This document shows, one piece after another, positions 1 through 7,990 of a DNA stretch of 37,901 nt. The notes under the pieces were generated by a model. It worked only from the letters and a program-made list of their open reading frames with translations. It was not told the origin of the DNA and ran no database searches. Within the stretch, counting starts at the first letter, position 1; every line of letters begins with the position of its first letter. This stretch comes from CAYWKU01 sp964459325 (lineage in GTDB: Bacteria; RBG-13-61-14; CAYWKU01): the NCBI GenBank assembly GCA_964459325.1, contig CAYWKU010000033.1:1-37901 (forward strand). The letters run 5' to 3'. The position numbers and the translations under genes were made by a program.

Positions 1-181
1 TCCATACACTGTATCCAACAGGAGCGGGGTTTTATCGAAGCCACGGCGGGAGAGTTAAGCATTAACGATGAGTGCAGGATGGGGTAAACTCCGTTTGGGA
101 ATTGATGGGTGGAATTTCCCAAGATAGATGCTTGATACCGGATGAACAGGTTGCGAGGTGGGTTCGCCTCCACTATTCGGT

Positions 182-210
182 TTGACAAGTTGACATAGGG
201 GAGCAATAAT
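182..210 (+). promoter_or_regulatory. Sigma70-type promoter for hicBA
   Basis: TTGACA at 182-187 and AATAAT at 205-210 are separated by exactly 17 bases, a near-consensus housekeeping promoter about 70 bases upstream of the hicB start. A second TTGACA sits at 190-195, but I see no -10 at the right distance from it. Position and orientation fit transcription of hicB-hicA. Confidence 0.55.
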
Positions 211-282
211 TATTTGTATATCCAAGAGAAATTTTCCGCAGAAAGCGGGATAAAACCGAGCGCAACTAAAGGAGACCACACA

Positions 283-501
283 ATGAAGGCGGAATTCACG
301 GCAATTATAGAAGCTGCCCCCGAAGGTGGATACTGGGCTATATGCCCGGAGGTGCCCGGCGCCAACGGACAAGGCGAAACGATAGAGGAAACCAAGGATA
401 ATCTGCGACAGGCTATCGAGTTGATACTGGAGGACCGCAAGGCTGACATTCTTCGGGGACTGCCCGACGACGCTATCCGGGATAAGATATTGATAGGATG
501 A
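283..501 (+). CDS. hicB: HicB-type antitoxin (72 aa)
   Basis: Small antitoxin of the type II HicAB system that would bind and inhibit the HicA mRNA interferase. The protein shows the HicB core: an N-terminal beta strand (KAEFTAII), the pattern GGYWAICPEVPGANGQG, then the GETIEE...NLRQAIELIL helix. I chose ATG 283 because GGAG lies at 271-274; the frame is open further upstream from 214, but that part looks untranslated. At 72 aa it is the short form, with little room for a C-terminal DNA-binding domain, so autoregulation may need another factor. Its stop overlaps the hicA start as ATGA. Gene order is antitoxin first, opposite to the E. coli hicAB order. Confidence 0.85.
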   Translation: MKAEFTAIIEAAPEGGYWAICPEVPGANGQGETIEETKDNLRQAIELILEDRKADILRGLPDDAIRDKILIG

Positions 502-677
502 AGCGGCGTGACCTGGAGCGCAGGCTGAGACTTGCGGGATGCTACTTGAAAAGAGAAGGAACATCTCATTCACTTTGGATTAATCCTAAAAACGGAGCGA
601 CAGAAGCTGTCCCCCGCCATACCGAAATCAAAGAACCACTGGCAAAAAAAATTCTGAAGAATCTAAACGCGGAATGA
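498..677 (+). CDS. hicA: HicA-type mRNA interferase toxin (59 aa)
   Basis: Small toxin with a dsRBD-like fold that cleaves mRNA when free of HicB. The sequence begins MKRRDLERRLRLAGC and contains the family's REGTSHSLW stretch, in which the His is the expected catalytic residue, followed by NPK.G and the conserved AVPRH.EIK...AKKILK motif. Length (59 aa) is typical of the family. The start codon overlaps the hicB stop by four bases (ATGA), implying translational coupling. No frameshift or missing key residue is seen, so the module appears intact. Confidence 0.85.
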   Translation: MKRRDLERRLRLAGCYLKREGTSHSLWINPKNGATEAVPRHTEIKEPLAKKILKNLNAE

Positions 678-707
678 TGGAGCAAATATTCCCCGTCAAT
701 GGCCTGA

Positions 708-735
708 AGCTAAAAAACATTATCTTTTTTTAGCT
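708..735 (+). terminator. Hairpin downstream of hicA
   Basis: AGCTAAAAAA (708-717) pairs with TTTTTTAGCT (726-735) around an 8-base loop, 31 bases after the hicA stop. The stem is AT-rich and its 3' arm supplies the U-run, so it is a plausible but weak intrinsic terminator. The region from 736 to 785 shows nothing else recognisable. Confidence 0.4.
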
Positions 736-785
736 CCATGCCGCTACGGCTGTTGCGCTCCGTTGCCGTTTGTGGCATTATGCCC

Positions 786-814
786 TTGTACATTTCGGAT
801 AATGATTGTTATCT
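786..814 (+). promoter_or_regulatory. Possible promoter of the thiolase/DUF35 operon
   Basis: TTGTAC at 786-791 and TTATCT at 809-814 are separated by 17 bases. The start codon of the first operon gene is 41 bases further on, preceded by GGAGG at 843-847. The hexamers are each two mismatches or fewer from consensus; no experimental support. Confidence 0.35.
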
Positions 815-855
815 AATTCTTCCAAGCCCCCGTGGCAGAGAGGAGGGGTTACAAG

Positions 856-2013
856 ATGAGGGAACGGGTGGCCATCGTTTCGGTGGCCCAGACCAAATTC
901 AAGAGGAAAGCGGACAAGGCCCGGGTGCAGGACCTGGTATGGGAAGTGGTCAAGCCGGTCATGCGCCGGACGGGCCTCGAGTTCATCGAAGGCATGGGTG
1001 TGGACAACACCGTCTCCTGCTCCGACGACATCTTCGATGCCCGCACCATCAGCGACGGCGCCATAACCGATTACGTCGGCGCTCACATGCGCAGCGAGGA
1101 AAAGGTCGCCATGGACAGCCTCCAGGCGGTCTTTTACGCTTACGCCGGGATACTCTCCGGCCACTACGACATAACCCTTGTGGTGGCCCACTCCAAAGAA
1201 AGTCAGGGCAAGAGCCGCAACCTTATCACAAACGCCGCATTCGACCCTATCTACAACAGGACTCTCGGCATCGATTACCTCCAGGCCGCCGCCCTGCAGG
1301 CCAGGGCCTACATGGACTACACCGGCGCCGACCGCAACGATATGGCCAGAGCGGTGGTTAAGGCACGGAAAAACGCTGCAAAAAACCCCTACGCCCAGGA
1401 AACCGGCGGCCTTAACGTAACTGATGTTACCAAGGCGAAAATGGTCTCCGACCCGCTCGGGGAGCTGGACATCTACCCGGTCAGCGACGGCGCGGTGGCC
1501 ATGATACTGGCCACCGAATCCAAGGCAGTAAAGCTTACCGACAAGCCCGTCTGGATAAAGGGGGCCGGCTGCTGCTACGACGAATTTTACCTGGGCGAGC
1601 GCAACCTTGCCGACAGCGAAGCTCTCAGGGAAGCCGCCGGGCAGGCTTACGAAACGGCGGGTATAAACAGACCGAAGCAGCAACTCGACGTGGCCGAAAT
1701 CAGCGCTTACTACAGTTACCAGGAGCCGTTGTGGTCCGAAGGCTTGAGCTTGTGCGGAAGGAAGAAGGGCGTCGAGCTACTCAAAAGCTCCGAATCCGGA
1801 CCGAAGGGGCGTATTCCCGTCAATCCTTCCGGAGGGCCGCTGGCGGGCAACCCCATGATGGTGGGCGGAATCGCCCGAGCCGCCGAATGTTACCTACAGT
1901 TGACCGGAAATGCGGGCAAACGGCAGGTGAAAGACGCCAAAAGGGCGCTGGCTCACGGTACCGGCGGGCCGGCGGGCATGTTCCAATCAGTAATGATATT
2001 CGGTACGGATTAG
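856..2013 (+). CDS. Thiolase-fold (SCPx-type) protein, catalytic Cys absent
   Basis: 385-aa member of the SCPx/lipid-transfer branch of the thiolase superfamily. I chose ATG 856 because of the GGAGG at 843-847. The fold is clear: N-terminal VAIVSVAQTKF, then SGHYDITLVVA, and C-terminal VNPSGGPLAGNP at about residues 321-332 with AHGTGG near the end. In true thiolases the nucleophilic Cys precedes the first long helix in an ACASG context; here that site reads KVAMDS (about residues 83-88), with no Cys. The GHP histidine is Asn (GNP). It probably forms a complex with the downstream DUF35 proteins, as in archaeal thiolase/HMG-CoA synthase complexes, BbsAB, and the Ltp2-ChsH2 aldolase. An aldolase-like or altered C-C bond reaction on an acyl-CoA is my inference; the substrate is unknown. 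Confidence 0.8.
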   Translation: MRERVAIVSVAQTKFKRKADKARVQDLVWEVVKPVMRRTGLEFIEGMGVDNTVSCSDDIFDARTISDGAITDYVGAHMRSEEKVAMDSLQAVFYAYAGILSGHYDITLVVAHSKESQGKSRNLITNAAFDPIYNRTLGIDYLQAAALQARAYMDYTGADRNDMARAVVKARKNAAKNPYAQETGGLNVTDVTKAKMVSDPLGELDIYPVSDGAVAMILATESKAVKLTDKPVWIKGAGCCYDEFYLGERNLADSEALREAAGQAYETAGINRPKQQLDVAEISAYYSYQEPLWSEGLSLCGRKKGVELLKSSESGPKGRIPVNPSGGPLAGNPMMVGGIARAAECYLQLTGNAGKRQVKDAKRALAHGTGGPAGMFQSVMIFGTD

Positions 2014-2029
2014 AGGGAGGCGGCTGAAA

Positions 2030-3196
2030 ATGAAAAGAAACAGAAACGTCGCCATTATCGGTGTAGGACAGACGGCACACAGCGGCCATCGCGCCGACGT
2101 CAACCAGACGGAGCTTATTTACGAAGCTGTCAGCGAAGCAATTGCCGACGCCGATATAAGGTTCAAGGACATCGGTTGCGTGGTGCACGGCAACATGGAG
2201 CTCTTCGAGGGCGTCCATCAGCCCGACCTGTGGCACTCGCTCGCCGACGGGGTAAGGATGAAGCCCGGCTTCCGCATAACCACCGGCGGCACCACCGGCT
2301 CCACCATAGCCTGCGCGGCCGACCACCTCGCGGCCAGCGGCCTTTACGACATAACTATGGCCGTGGGCTTCGAGAAGCAGGAGGAAGGCCACACCACCAC
2401 GGGTATAACGGCCATGGCCGACCCGATATGGGGCAGGGCGCTTCAAACCGGAGCAATCACCGGAAGCTCGGGCGCCGCTATCGTTAACCAGTTCGGTCCC
2501 CGAGCTGAAACTATCGCCGCCAAACTGCGAGTGCTGTCGGCGAAAAACGCCATGAAAAACGAAAAGGCTCACCTGCGGGTGGATATTTCCGAGGATGACG
2601 TGCTCCAGTCCCGGCTGCTGTCGTGGCCGCTGAGGCTTTTACACATGTGCCCGGAGTCCAACGGCGCTTGCGCGGTCATATTCGCTACCGAAAAGGTGGC
2701 CAAAAAAGCAAGGAAACCCGTATGGGTGCAGGATACGGTAACAGTTCACCGGGAAGAAACCTTCACTTTCGCGGGAGCGAAAGAGGGCAGCACCATGAGA
2801 GCCGCCGCCAAAAAGCTTTACTCCCGCAACGGCATCGTCAACCCGCTCGAGGAAATCGGAGTCTTCGAGATGTACGACCCCAGCAGTTGGTGGCAGCTCG
2901 AGTGGATGCCCGAATTTCTCTTCCTGCCGCCCGGAAAAAACCTGGACATGGTGGAAAACGGGGACATAAACATCGACGGCAGCTTTCCCATCAATCCTTC
3001 CGGAGGGGTTGTAAGCACCAATCCCATCGGCGCCACGGCATTAATAAGGGTGGCGGAGGCGGCGTTGCAGGTGCGCGGCGACGCCGGAGGGCATCAGGCG
3101 CCCCGGAAAATAGACAAGGCGCTGGCAAGCGGCTTCGGCGGTACTTTGTGGACGGTGCTGGAGCTGTTCAGTCGCAATAAACCGTGGGTGCTTTAG
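2030..3196 (+). CDS. Second thiolase-fold (SCPx-type) protein, catalytic Cys absent
   Basis: 388-aa paralogue of the preceding gene, 16 bases downstream, with GGGAGG before ATG 2030. It begins with the thiolase signature VAIIGVGQT. The position of the nucleophilic Cys is Gly87 (GGTTGS, residues 86-91). The GHPxGATG motif reads TNPIGATA, so the His is replaced by Asn, and the final HxxGG motif reads SGFGG. All three usual catalytic positions therefore differ. Conserved structural elements remain (SGLYDI, INPSGG), so the protein is probably folded and used. It likely pairs with the first thiolase-like subunit and one or both DUF35 proteins. Alternatives are a non-catalytic partner subunit or a thiolase-derived aldolase. 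Confidence 0.8.
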   Translation: MKRNRNVAIIGVGQTAHSGHRADVNQTELIYEAVSEAIADADIRFKDIGCVVHGNMELFEGVHQPDLWHSLADGVRMKPGFRITTGGTTGSTIACAADHLAASGLYDITMAVGFEKQEEGHTTTGITAMADPIWGRALQTGAITGSSGAAIVNQFGPRAETIAAKLRVLSAKNAMKNEKAHLRVDISEDDVLQSRLLSWPLRLLHMCPESNGACAVIFATEKVAKKARKPVWVQDTVTVHREETFTFAGAKEGSTMRAAAKKLYSRNGIVNPLEEIGVFEMYDPSSWWQLEWMPEFLFLPPGKNLDMVENGDINIDGSFPINPSGGVVSTNPIGATALIRVAEAALQVRGDAGGHQAPRKIDKALASGFGGTLWTVLELFSRNKPWVL

Positions 3197-3234
3197 CCTG
3201 AACCGAAAGTCAGTTAGCCGAAAGGGGAAAGACC

Positions 3235-3726
3235 ATGAATGAAGAAAAGAAGCCCGGACAGGACCTTATAGAGACGAGGATTCCCCTGAGCATCCCCTGC
3301 CGGTTCGATACCGGCCCGTTGATGGGGAGGTTCCTAAGGGGACTGAAGGAAAAGAAAATTTTTGCCAGCAGGTGCGGCAAGTGCGGCAGAACCATGCTTC
3401 CTCCCCGCCAGGTGTGCGCCACTTGCAGCGAGGAAGCTTCCAGGTGGGTGGAGCTCGGCCACGAAGGATACATCGTTACCTTCGACGTGATAATGGTGCC
3501 CTTCATTGACCCCCTTACCGGGAAGATGAAAAAAGTGCCCTTTACCGTGGGGCGGGTGATACTTGACGGCGGGGACGCCGTGCTGTGGCACTACGTCGAT
3601 GAAACCGACCCCAAGAGGCTCGGATACGGCAGAAGGTGCAGAATAATATGGAACGACAACAGGAACGGGCGGATTACCGATATACTTCATTTCCAGGTGC
3701 TGGACGAATGGCAGCCCGGCTTGTAA
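3235..3726 (+). CDS. DUF35 zinc-ribbon/OB-fold protein
   Basis: 163-aa acyl-CoA-binding accessory protein of the DUF35 type. An N-terminal helical part is followed by a rubredoxin-like zinc ribbon with Cys47, Cys50, Cys61 and Cys64 (CGKC...CATC, with the typical PPR between the pairs), then an OB-fold domain (about residues 70-155: GHEGYIVTFDVI, PFTVGRVILDGG, GYGRRCRIIW). DUF35 proteins bridge or assist thiolase-fold enzymes and are thought to help bind or hand over CoA thioesters. The first 40 residues are longer than in many relatives. It lies 38 bases after the second thiolase-like gene on the same strand, so it is presumably co-transcribed. Confidence 0.85.
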   Translation: MNEEKKPGQDLIETRIPLSIPCRFDTGPLMGRFLRGLKEKKIFASRCGKCGRTMLPPRQVCATCSEEASRWVELGHEGYIVTFDVIMVPFIDPLTGKMKKVPFTVGRVILDGGDAVLWHYVDETDPKRLGYGRRCRIIWNDNRNGRITDILHFQVLDEWQPGL

Positions 3727-3756
3727 GGTCCGGCCGCTTATCATGGAGGATGTGAG

Positions 3757-4221
3757 ATGCTGGAAGTAAAGAAGCAGTGGGGTTTTTCAATACCGGGAAA
3801 ACTGGAGATACCCTTCAAGTACTACGCCGGGAGTTTTCAGTCCAAAGCTCTGGTTGCATTGAGGGACGAAAGGAAAATCATGGGCTCATACTGCCCGAAA
3901 TGCAAAAAGACCTTCTTCCCGCCAAGGTCGCATTGCAACATCTGCATGACCAAAATCGAAGAGCTGGTGGAGGTCGGCCCGGAAGGAAAACTGCAAACAT
4001 GGACGGTGGTTAATTATAAGGAGCCCACCCGGCCGAGAAAGACTCCCTACGTGCTCGGGTTGATTGAGCTGGATGGATGCGACAGCGCAATGTTACACTT
4101 GATAGATGGAATCAAGCCGGAAAAGCTGGAAAAGGGAATGAGGCTGAAGCCCGTTTTCTCACGGAATCGCAAGGGACAGATACTGGACATCAAACATTTC
4201 GCCCCCGTTAGCGGGAAATGA
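3757..4221 (+). CDS. Second DUF35 zinc-ribbon/OB-fold protein
   Basis: 154-aa paralogue of the preceding DUF35 protein, 30 bases downstream, with GGAGG before the ATG. Zinc ligands are Cys46, Cys49, Cys60 and Cys63 (CPKC...CNIC, again with PPR between pairs). The OB-fold follows (GPEGKLQTWTVV, PYVLGLIELDG, MLHLIDG, KGMRLKPVF). The two thiolase-like and two DUF35 genes make a balanced 2+2 operon, which suggests two dedicated thiolase/DUF35 pairs or one four-subunit complex. The operon ends here; the next gene is convergent after 18 bases. Confidence 0.85.
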   Translation: MLEVKKQWGFSIPGKLEIPFKYYAGSFQSKALVALRDERKIMGSYCPKCKKTFFPPRSHCNICMTKIEELVEVGPEGKLQTWTVVNYKEPTRPRKTPYVLGLIELDGCDSAMLHLIDGIKPEKLEKGMRLKPVFSRNRKGQILDIKHFAPVSGK

Positions 4222-4239
4222 TTTGTTCAATATAGGCCG

Positions 4240-4497
4240 TTATTCCAGGCCTCTTTCCTTCAATATTTTCTCGAAACGCGGCCTGTAGATAAGCTCGAAC
4301 TGGTCTTCCTTGCCCGGGAAAAGCCCCAGCGCTTTCTTGCGGGTTTTTTCTATCAGCTCTTGCGCCTGTTCCCGATTTAAATCGTCCTCCGCCAGCGCCC
4401 GGGCGCATTCGTCCACCAGCTTCTTCAGGGCGCTCATCTTGCCCTGTTCGCTGATAACGTGCCGGTAATCCTTGTGTTTTTCTTCAGAGGCTCCCAT
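4240..4497 (-). CDS. Small hypothetical helical protein
   Basis: 85-aa charged, mostly helical protein. I do not recognise a family. It has a C-terminal stretch FELIYRPRFEKILKERG. It starts 5 bases after the stop of the DUF3795 gene on the same strand, with GGGGAG (about 4513-4518) available as ribosome binding site inside the upstream gene, so the two are probably co-translated. An internal Met (MSALKK, start at 4437) is a possible alternative start. Function cannot be assigned. Confidence 0.55.
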   Translation of the reverse strand: MGASEEKHKDYRHVISEQGKMSALKKLVDECARALAEDDLNREQAQELIEKTRKKALGLFPGKEDQFELIYRPRFEKILKERGLE

Positions 4498-4502
4498 TTG
4501 TT

Positions 4503-4919
4503 CTATAGTTTGAACTCCCCTTTGAAGTAGGTGTCCTTCACGCTTTTAGCCTTTTCCTGCGCCCATTTTTCAAGTCCCAATTTTTTTATGAGGCACAAAT
4601 TGAATACCTTGGTGTTATGCGGCACCTCCGATGCCTTGTCCGCGTATGGGTGAAGGTTATCGCATGGGAAATCGTCGCAGTCGCAGCAGAAATCGAGACC
4701 CTTTTCGGTTATGCATTTGTAGGCTGCGCAAGGCTCGGTCCAGTTAAAGACTTTAATAACGCCGTTTTGCGGCCTGCATCCTTCGCAGCAGGCTTTATCG
4801 TAAGGGATATTCATATTTTTGCTTATAATGTTACGGAGTTTTTCATTCTCCATGGCGATGTACATGGGGCAGTTGAAACAGTCCAGCCCGCACGGAGCGG
4901 TCATAATTTTATAATCCAT
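4503..4919 (-). CDS. DUF3795 Cys-rich protein
   Basis: 138-aa protein of the DUF3795 type, a small Cys-rich family common in anaerobes with presumed zinc or metal binding. The N-terminus carries APCGLDCFNCPMY, followed by CCEGC, CAAYKC and CCDCDDFPC, giving 13 or more Cys residues in the first 90 positions, then a C-terminal helical tail without Cys. Start ATG 4919 has GGGAGGAAG just upstream. It forms a two-gene unit with the small gene after it and lies downstream of the tRNA-Pro terminator. Function is unknown beyond metal binding. Confidence 0.8.
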   Translation of the reverse strand: MDYKIMTAPCGLDCFNCPMYIAMENEKLRNIISKNMNIPYDKACCEGCRPQNGVIKVFNWTEPCAAYKCITEKGLDFCCDCDDFPCDNLHPYADKASEVPHNTKVFNLCLIKKLGLEKWAQEKAKSVKDTYFKGEFKL

Positions 4920-4977
4920 AACTTCCTCCCTTATTTTATTTATTGTGGAAGGTTAGCATAAAAAAGGAACCTGAAAC

Positions 4978-5014
4978 AAAAATCGCATGGGCCTTCGACC
5001 AACATGCGATTTTT
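4978..5014 (-). terminator. Intrinsic terminator of tRNA-Pro
   Basis: A perfect 12-bp inverted repeat, AAAAATCGCATG (4978-4989) and CATGCGATTTTT (5003-5014), with a 13-base loop. Read on the minus strand it follows the tRNA by 16 bases and ends in ATTTTTG. The symmetrical A and T flanks could let it work in both directions. Confidence 0.75.
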
Positions 5015-5030
5015 ACTTTAAGTGATGCAG

Positions 5031-5104
5031 TCGGGAAGGGGGGATTCGAACCCCCGACTTCCTGCTCCCGAAGCAGGCGCGCTACCAGGCTGCGCTACTT
5101 CCCG
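5031..5104 (-). tRNA. tRNA-Pro (anticodon CGG)
   Basis: Read on the minus strand, the 74 bases fold into a standard cloverleaf. The acceptor stem is CGGGAAG with CTTCCCG and the discriminator is A. The D arm contains AGCGCAG...CTGGTAGCGC. The anticodon arm is CCTGC-TTCGGGA-GCAGG with anticodon CGG, reading CCG proline codons. The T arm is GGGGG-TTCGAAT-CCCCC. CCA is not encoded. Confidence 0.95.
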
Positions 5105-5115
5105 GTTCGAGTTTA

Positions 5116-5144
5116 AGGTTAGAGGTAAGATTGACTCGTGTCAA
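5116..5144 (-). promoter_or_regulatory. Promoter of tRNA-Pro
   Basis: On the minus strand TTGACA (5139-5144) and TAACCT (5116-5121) are 17 bases apart, ending 11 bases before the tRNA 5' end. The layout and surrounding bases match the tRNA-Asp promoter at 22063-22091. It also argues against a start for the divergent M20 gene before about 5150. Confidence 0.7.
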
Positions 5145-5185
5145 GGCGGCTTGACGCTTTTGGAGGTTGTGGTAGCTTTCCCTTC

Positions 5186-6382
5186 GTGGATTCGGACAAC
5201 CCTACAGTTAAAAAAGTTGTTGAAGTAATAGACAACTGCTCGAATAAACTTGCGGAACTGGCCCGTTTTATTCATGCCCACCCTGAGCTTTGTTTCCAAG
5301 AGCATGAAAGCAGTTCCGCCGTGATAAAGAGTCTCGAAGAAGACGGTTTTGAAATCGAACGTGACATCGCCGGACTACAAACATCGTTCGCCGGACGCGC
5401 CCCGAACTCCGGCTCCGGCCCCCGGATAGCATTTCTGGCCGAATACGATGCGCTCGCCGACATGGGCCACGCCTGCGGCCACAACCTCATCGCCACAGCC
5501 GCCGCCGGGGCCGCCATCGGTGTCGCCGGAGCTTACGATAAAATACCCGGCGAAATTATGTGCATAGGCGCCCCGGCCGAAGAGGGTGGGGCGGGGAAGG
5601 TGTTGATGGCCAACGAAGGCGTTTTCGACGGCCTGGACGCCGCCATGCTGGCTCACCCCTCCAACCGCAACATGGTCATCAAGAAAGCCCTCGGTGTGGT
5701 GGCGGTTACGGTCTCCTTTTACGGCAAAAGCGCTCACGCCTCGGCATGGCCCGAGCGGGGTATAAACGCGCTGGACGCGATGATTCAGTTTTTCAACGGA
5801 ATCAACGCCATGAGGCAGCAGTTCCCCCGGCACGTTAGGGTACACGGCGTAATCACCGACGGAGGAAGCGCCGCCAATATAATTCCCGACCACACGGAGG
5901 CCAGAGTGCTGGTGAGGGCGCTGGAGGAAGACGTGCTCGACGATATGCTCAACCGCGCCGAAAACATCGCAAAGGGGGCCGCTACCGCCACCGGTTGCGA
6001 GATGGCTTTCGACGCTCAAAGGGCTCTGGCATATGCCCCGTTTCATCCCAATCGGGCCTTGGGAGGCATTTTCCGGTCTCACCTGGAAAACATGGGTATT
6101 AACGTTTATGATGGGCCGGAGGATGAAGGGATGGGCTCCAGCGATATAGGCAACGTGGGACAAATCGCTCCCACCATCCACCCCGAGTTCGCCGTGTGCG
6201 ACTACGAAGTCAGCAATCACACCCCCGAATTTGAAGAAGCCGCCGGCTCGGATGAAGGCATAGACGCTGCGATTATCATGGCAAAAGCCATGGCTATGAC
6301 GGCGATTTCCATCCTGGAGGAGCCGGAGTTGGTTAAAAAGATTCGTGCCGAGTTCGATTCAAAAAATTCAGAGGAGAGTTGA
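5186..6382 (+). CDS. M20-family amidohydrolase/dipeptidase
   Basis: Cytosolic zinc hydrolase of the M20 peptidase family, closest in pattern to amidohydrolases of the PM20D2/AbgB type that cut amide bonds of N-acyl or dipeptide-like substrates. Visible motifs: HAHPEL near residue 30, the metal-binding AEYDAL...GHACGHN (residues 85-100), the PAEEGGAG Glu pair (about 130), a dimerisation domain in the middle, and a C-terminal HPEF...NHTPEF region. I set the start at GTG 5186 (398 aa) because earlier in-frame codons fall in the tRNA-Pro promoter; no strong ribosome binding site is seen, so the start is uncertain. The stop touches the TTG start of the radical SAM gene, so these are coupled. Confidence 0.8.
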   Translation: MDSDNPTVKKVVEVIDNCSNKLAELARFIHAHPELCFQEHESSSAVIKSLEEDGFEIERDIAGLQTSFAGRAPNSGSGPRIAFLAEYDALADMGHACGHNLIATAAAGAAIGVAGAYDKIPGEIMCIGAPAEEGGAGKVLMANEGVFDGLDAAMLAHPSNRNMVIKKALGVVAVTVSFYGKSAHASAWPERGINALDAMIQFFNGINAMRQQFPRHVRVHGVITDGGSAANIIPDHTEARVLVRALEEDVLDDMLNRAENIAKGAATATGCEMAFDAQRALAYAPFHPNRALGGIFRSHLENMGINVYDGPEDEGMGSSDIGNVGQIAPTIHPEFAVCDYEVSNHTPEFEEAAGSDEGIDAAIIMAKAMAMTAISILEEPELVKKIRAEFDSKNSEES

Positions 6383-7990
6383 TTGAAGGTACTGCTCGTA
6401 AATCCGCCTTACCCCGCCAGCGAGCCGCCGCGCATACCCATGGGGCTGCTGTATATAGGCGGCGCTGCTATGGAAGCGGGACACGAGGTGGAAGTTCTGG
6501 ACTTGCTGGTTGCCCGCCCGGATAAGCAAGCGGTGTATGCCGCCTTGGAGCGTTTCGAGCCTGAGGTGGTTGGGACTACCTCCGTCACCATGAACTGGCA
6601 CGAGGCGAGCGGGGTTCTGAGATGGGCCAGGGAAGCCGACCCTTCGGTGATTACGGTTGCCGGGGGCCCGCATGTAAGTTTCACGTGGCGGCAAATCGGC
6701 CGGGATGAACCCTGGGTGGATTACATAGTTATCGGGGAAGGCGAAAGAACGTTCGTGGAGTTCCTGGAGACACTGAAGGAAGGACGAAAACCCCAATCAA
6801 TTCCGGGACTTGCGTGGCGCGAGGACGGTAGCATGAGGGCGGGCGCCGGGAGAAAGTTCGAGCCGGACCTCGAAGCGCTGCCGTATCCGGCGCGGCATCT
6901 TTTCCCGCTTTCCCGGTACAGGGCGATGAAAGTGGATGGGGGGTTGAGCACCGGCCGGGGCTGCCCGTTCTCGTGCACCTTCTGCGTAGGGCCGAAAATG
7001 GTAGGAAAAAAACCGCGCCTGAAAAGCCCGAAAAGCGTGGCGGACGAAATTGAAGAGTTAGTGGCTATGGGATTCGGGCACATAGCCTTCAGCGATGACC
7101 ATTTCGGCATGAAGCGGTCTCACGCGATGGCCGTTAGCGATGAAATCACCCGCAGGGGCCTGGATATAGATTTGAGCATTTTCATCAGGGCCGACGCCGC
7201 CGAGCCGCGCCTTCTGGAGAAGATGCGGGCCGCCGGTTGCAGTAAAATACTGTACGGCGCGGAAAGCGGCGTACAGGAAATAGTAGACGCAGCCAAAAAA
7301 AAGATTAATCTTGTTAAGCTCAAAGAGAAGGTCAGCATGGCTCTTGATATGGATTTCCAGGTGCAGGTTACCTTTATATTGGGTTTGCCGGGGGAAACCC
7401 GGGATACCGTCGCTCGAACCTTCGAGTATGCCGGGAGTCTCGGCGCTTTCTACGGCATGCACCTTCTGGCGCCTTTGCCGGGCAGTGAAATTTACGAACG
7501 GGCACGGGAGATGGGTGTGCGTATCCTCCACGAAGACTACAAATACTATGACGCCAATCATACAGTAACCGAAACGGAAGGGTTGCCGGCGGCGGAGCTG
7601 GAAAAAATATGGCGCGAGTACGACGAGGCTTTTGATAAGTTCGAAACCTTCGAGCTGGAAGCGTGGAAGCAGGGCAAGCTTACCGGAACTCACCTGGAAG
7701 AGTTTGAAAGAAGGCGTTGCCGAAACTTTTTCTGGAAGCTTTTCACGCGAGGTTTTTTCGACGGGCGGGAGTGCTCAGTGCCGCTTTCAGAAAAAATTGA
7801 CCCGATGGACAGTTTTATTCCCATGGCGGCGGCAAGTGCCGGGGTCGACAATTACGAAGCCGGCAGGTGGCTGAAGTCGGCCGTTGAAGAAGGCGATTTG
7901 ATAATTACCGAAAGCGGCCATTCGGCTCGGTTTTACTTCAGCGACGGGGTATACGCCGCCGGGGGCGGGGAAAGAAAGAAGGGTGCGTGA
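6383..7990 (+). CDS. B12-binding radical SAM protein
   Basis: 535-aa protein with an N-terminal cobalamin-binding-like Rossmann domain (about residues 1-140: KVLLVNPPYP, MGLLYIGGAAMEAGHEVEVLD, VAGGPHVSF, IVIGEGE) and a radical SAM core. The 4Fe-4S ligands are Cys194, Cys198 and Cys201 (GCPFSCTFC), followed by FSDDHF, CSKILYGAESG and FILGLPGET. Members of this class do methylations, ring rearrangements or C-C bond changes; the substrate is not predictable. About 100 C-terminal residues (440-535) extend beyond the core and are unassigned. Start is TTG 6383, directly after the M20 stop, with GAGGAGAG at 6370-6377. It overlaps the anmK start by four bases (GTGA). Confidence 0.85.
   Translation: MKVLLVNPPYPASEPPRIPMGLLYIGGAAMEAGHEVEVLDLLVARPDKQAVYAALERFEPEVVGTTSVTMNWHEASGVLRWAREADPSVITVAGGPHVSFTWRQIGRDEPWVDYIVIGEGERTFVEFLETLKEGRKPQSIPGLAWREDGSMRAGAGRKFEPDLEALPYPARHLFPLSRYRAMKVDGGLSTGRGCPFSCTFCVGPKMVGKKPRLKSPKSVADEIEELVAMGFGHIAFSDDHFGMKRSHAMAVSDEITRRGLDIDLSIFIRADAAEPRLLEKMRAAGCSKILYGAESGVQEIVDAAKKKINLVKLKEKVSMALDMDFQVQVTFILGLPGETRDTVARTFEYAGSLGAFYGMHLLAPLPGSEIYERAREMGVRILHEDYKYYDANHTVTETEGLPAAELEKIWREYDEAFDKFETFELEAWKQGKLTGTHLEEFERRRCRNFFWKLFTRGFFDGRECSVPLSEKIDPMDSFIPMAAASAGVDNYEAGRWLKSAVEEGDLIITESGHSARFYFSDGVYAAGGGERKKGA

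Noticed and set aside
1..87. Open frame from the window edge to TAA 85-87 (28 codons) that could be the end of a gene
   Set aside because: Too short to judge, no recognised motif, and other frames are open as well; the region up to 181 shows nothing else I can support.
4222..4239. Gap between convergent genes checked for a terminator
   Set aside because: 18 bases, no hairpin or T-run seen.
5138..5185. Upstream extension of the M20 gene to GTG 5138
   Set aside because: The first codons coincide with the -35 region of the divergent tRNA-Pro promoter and add residues that do not fit the family.
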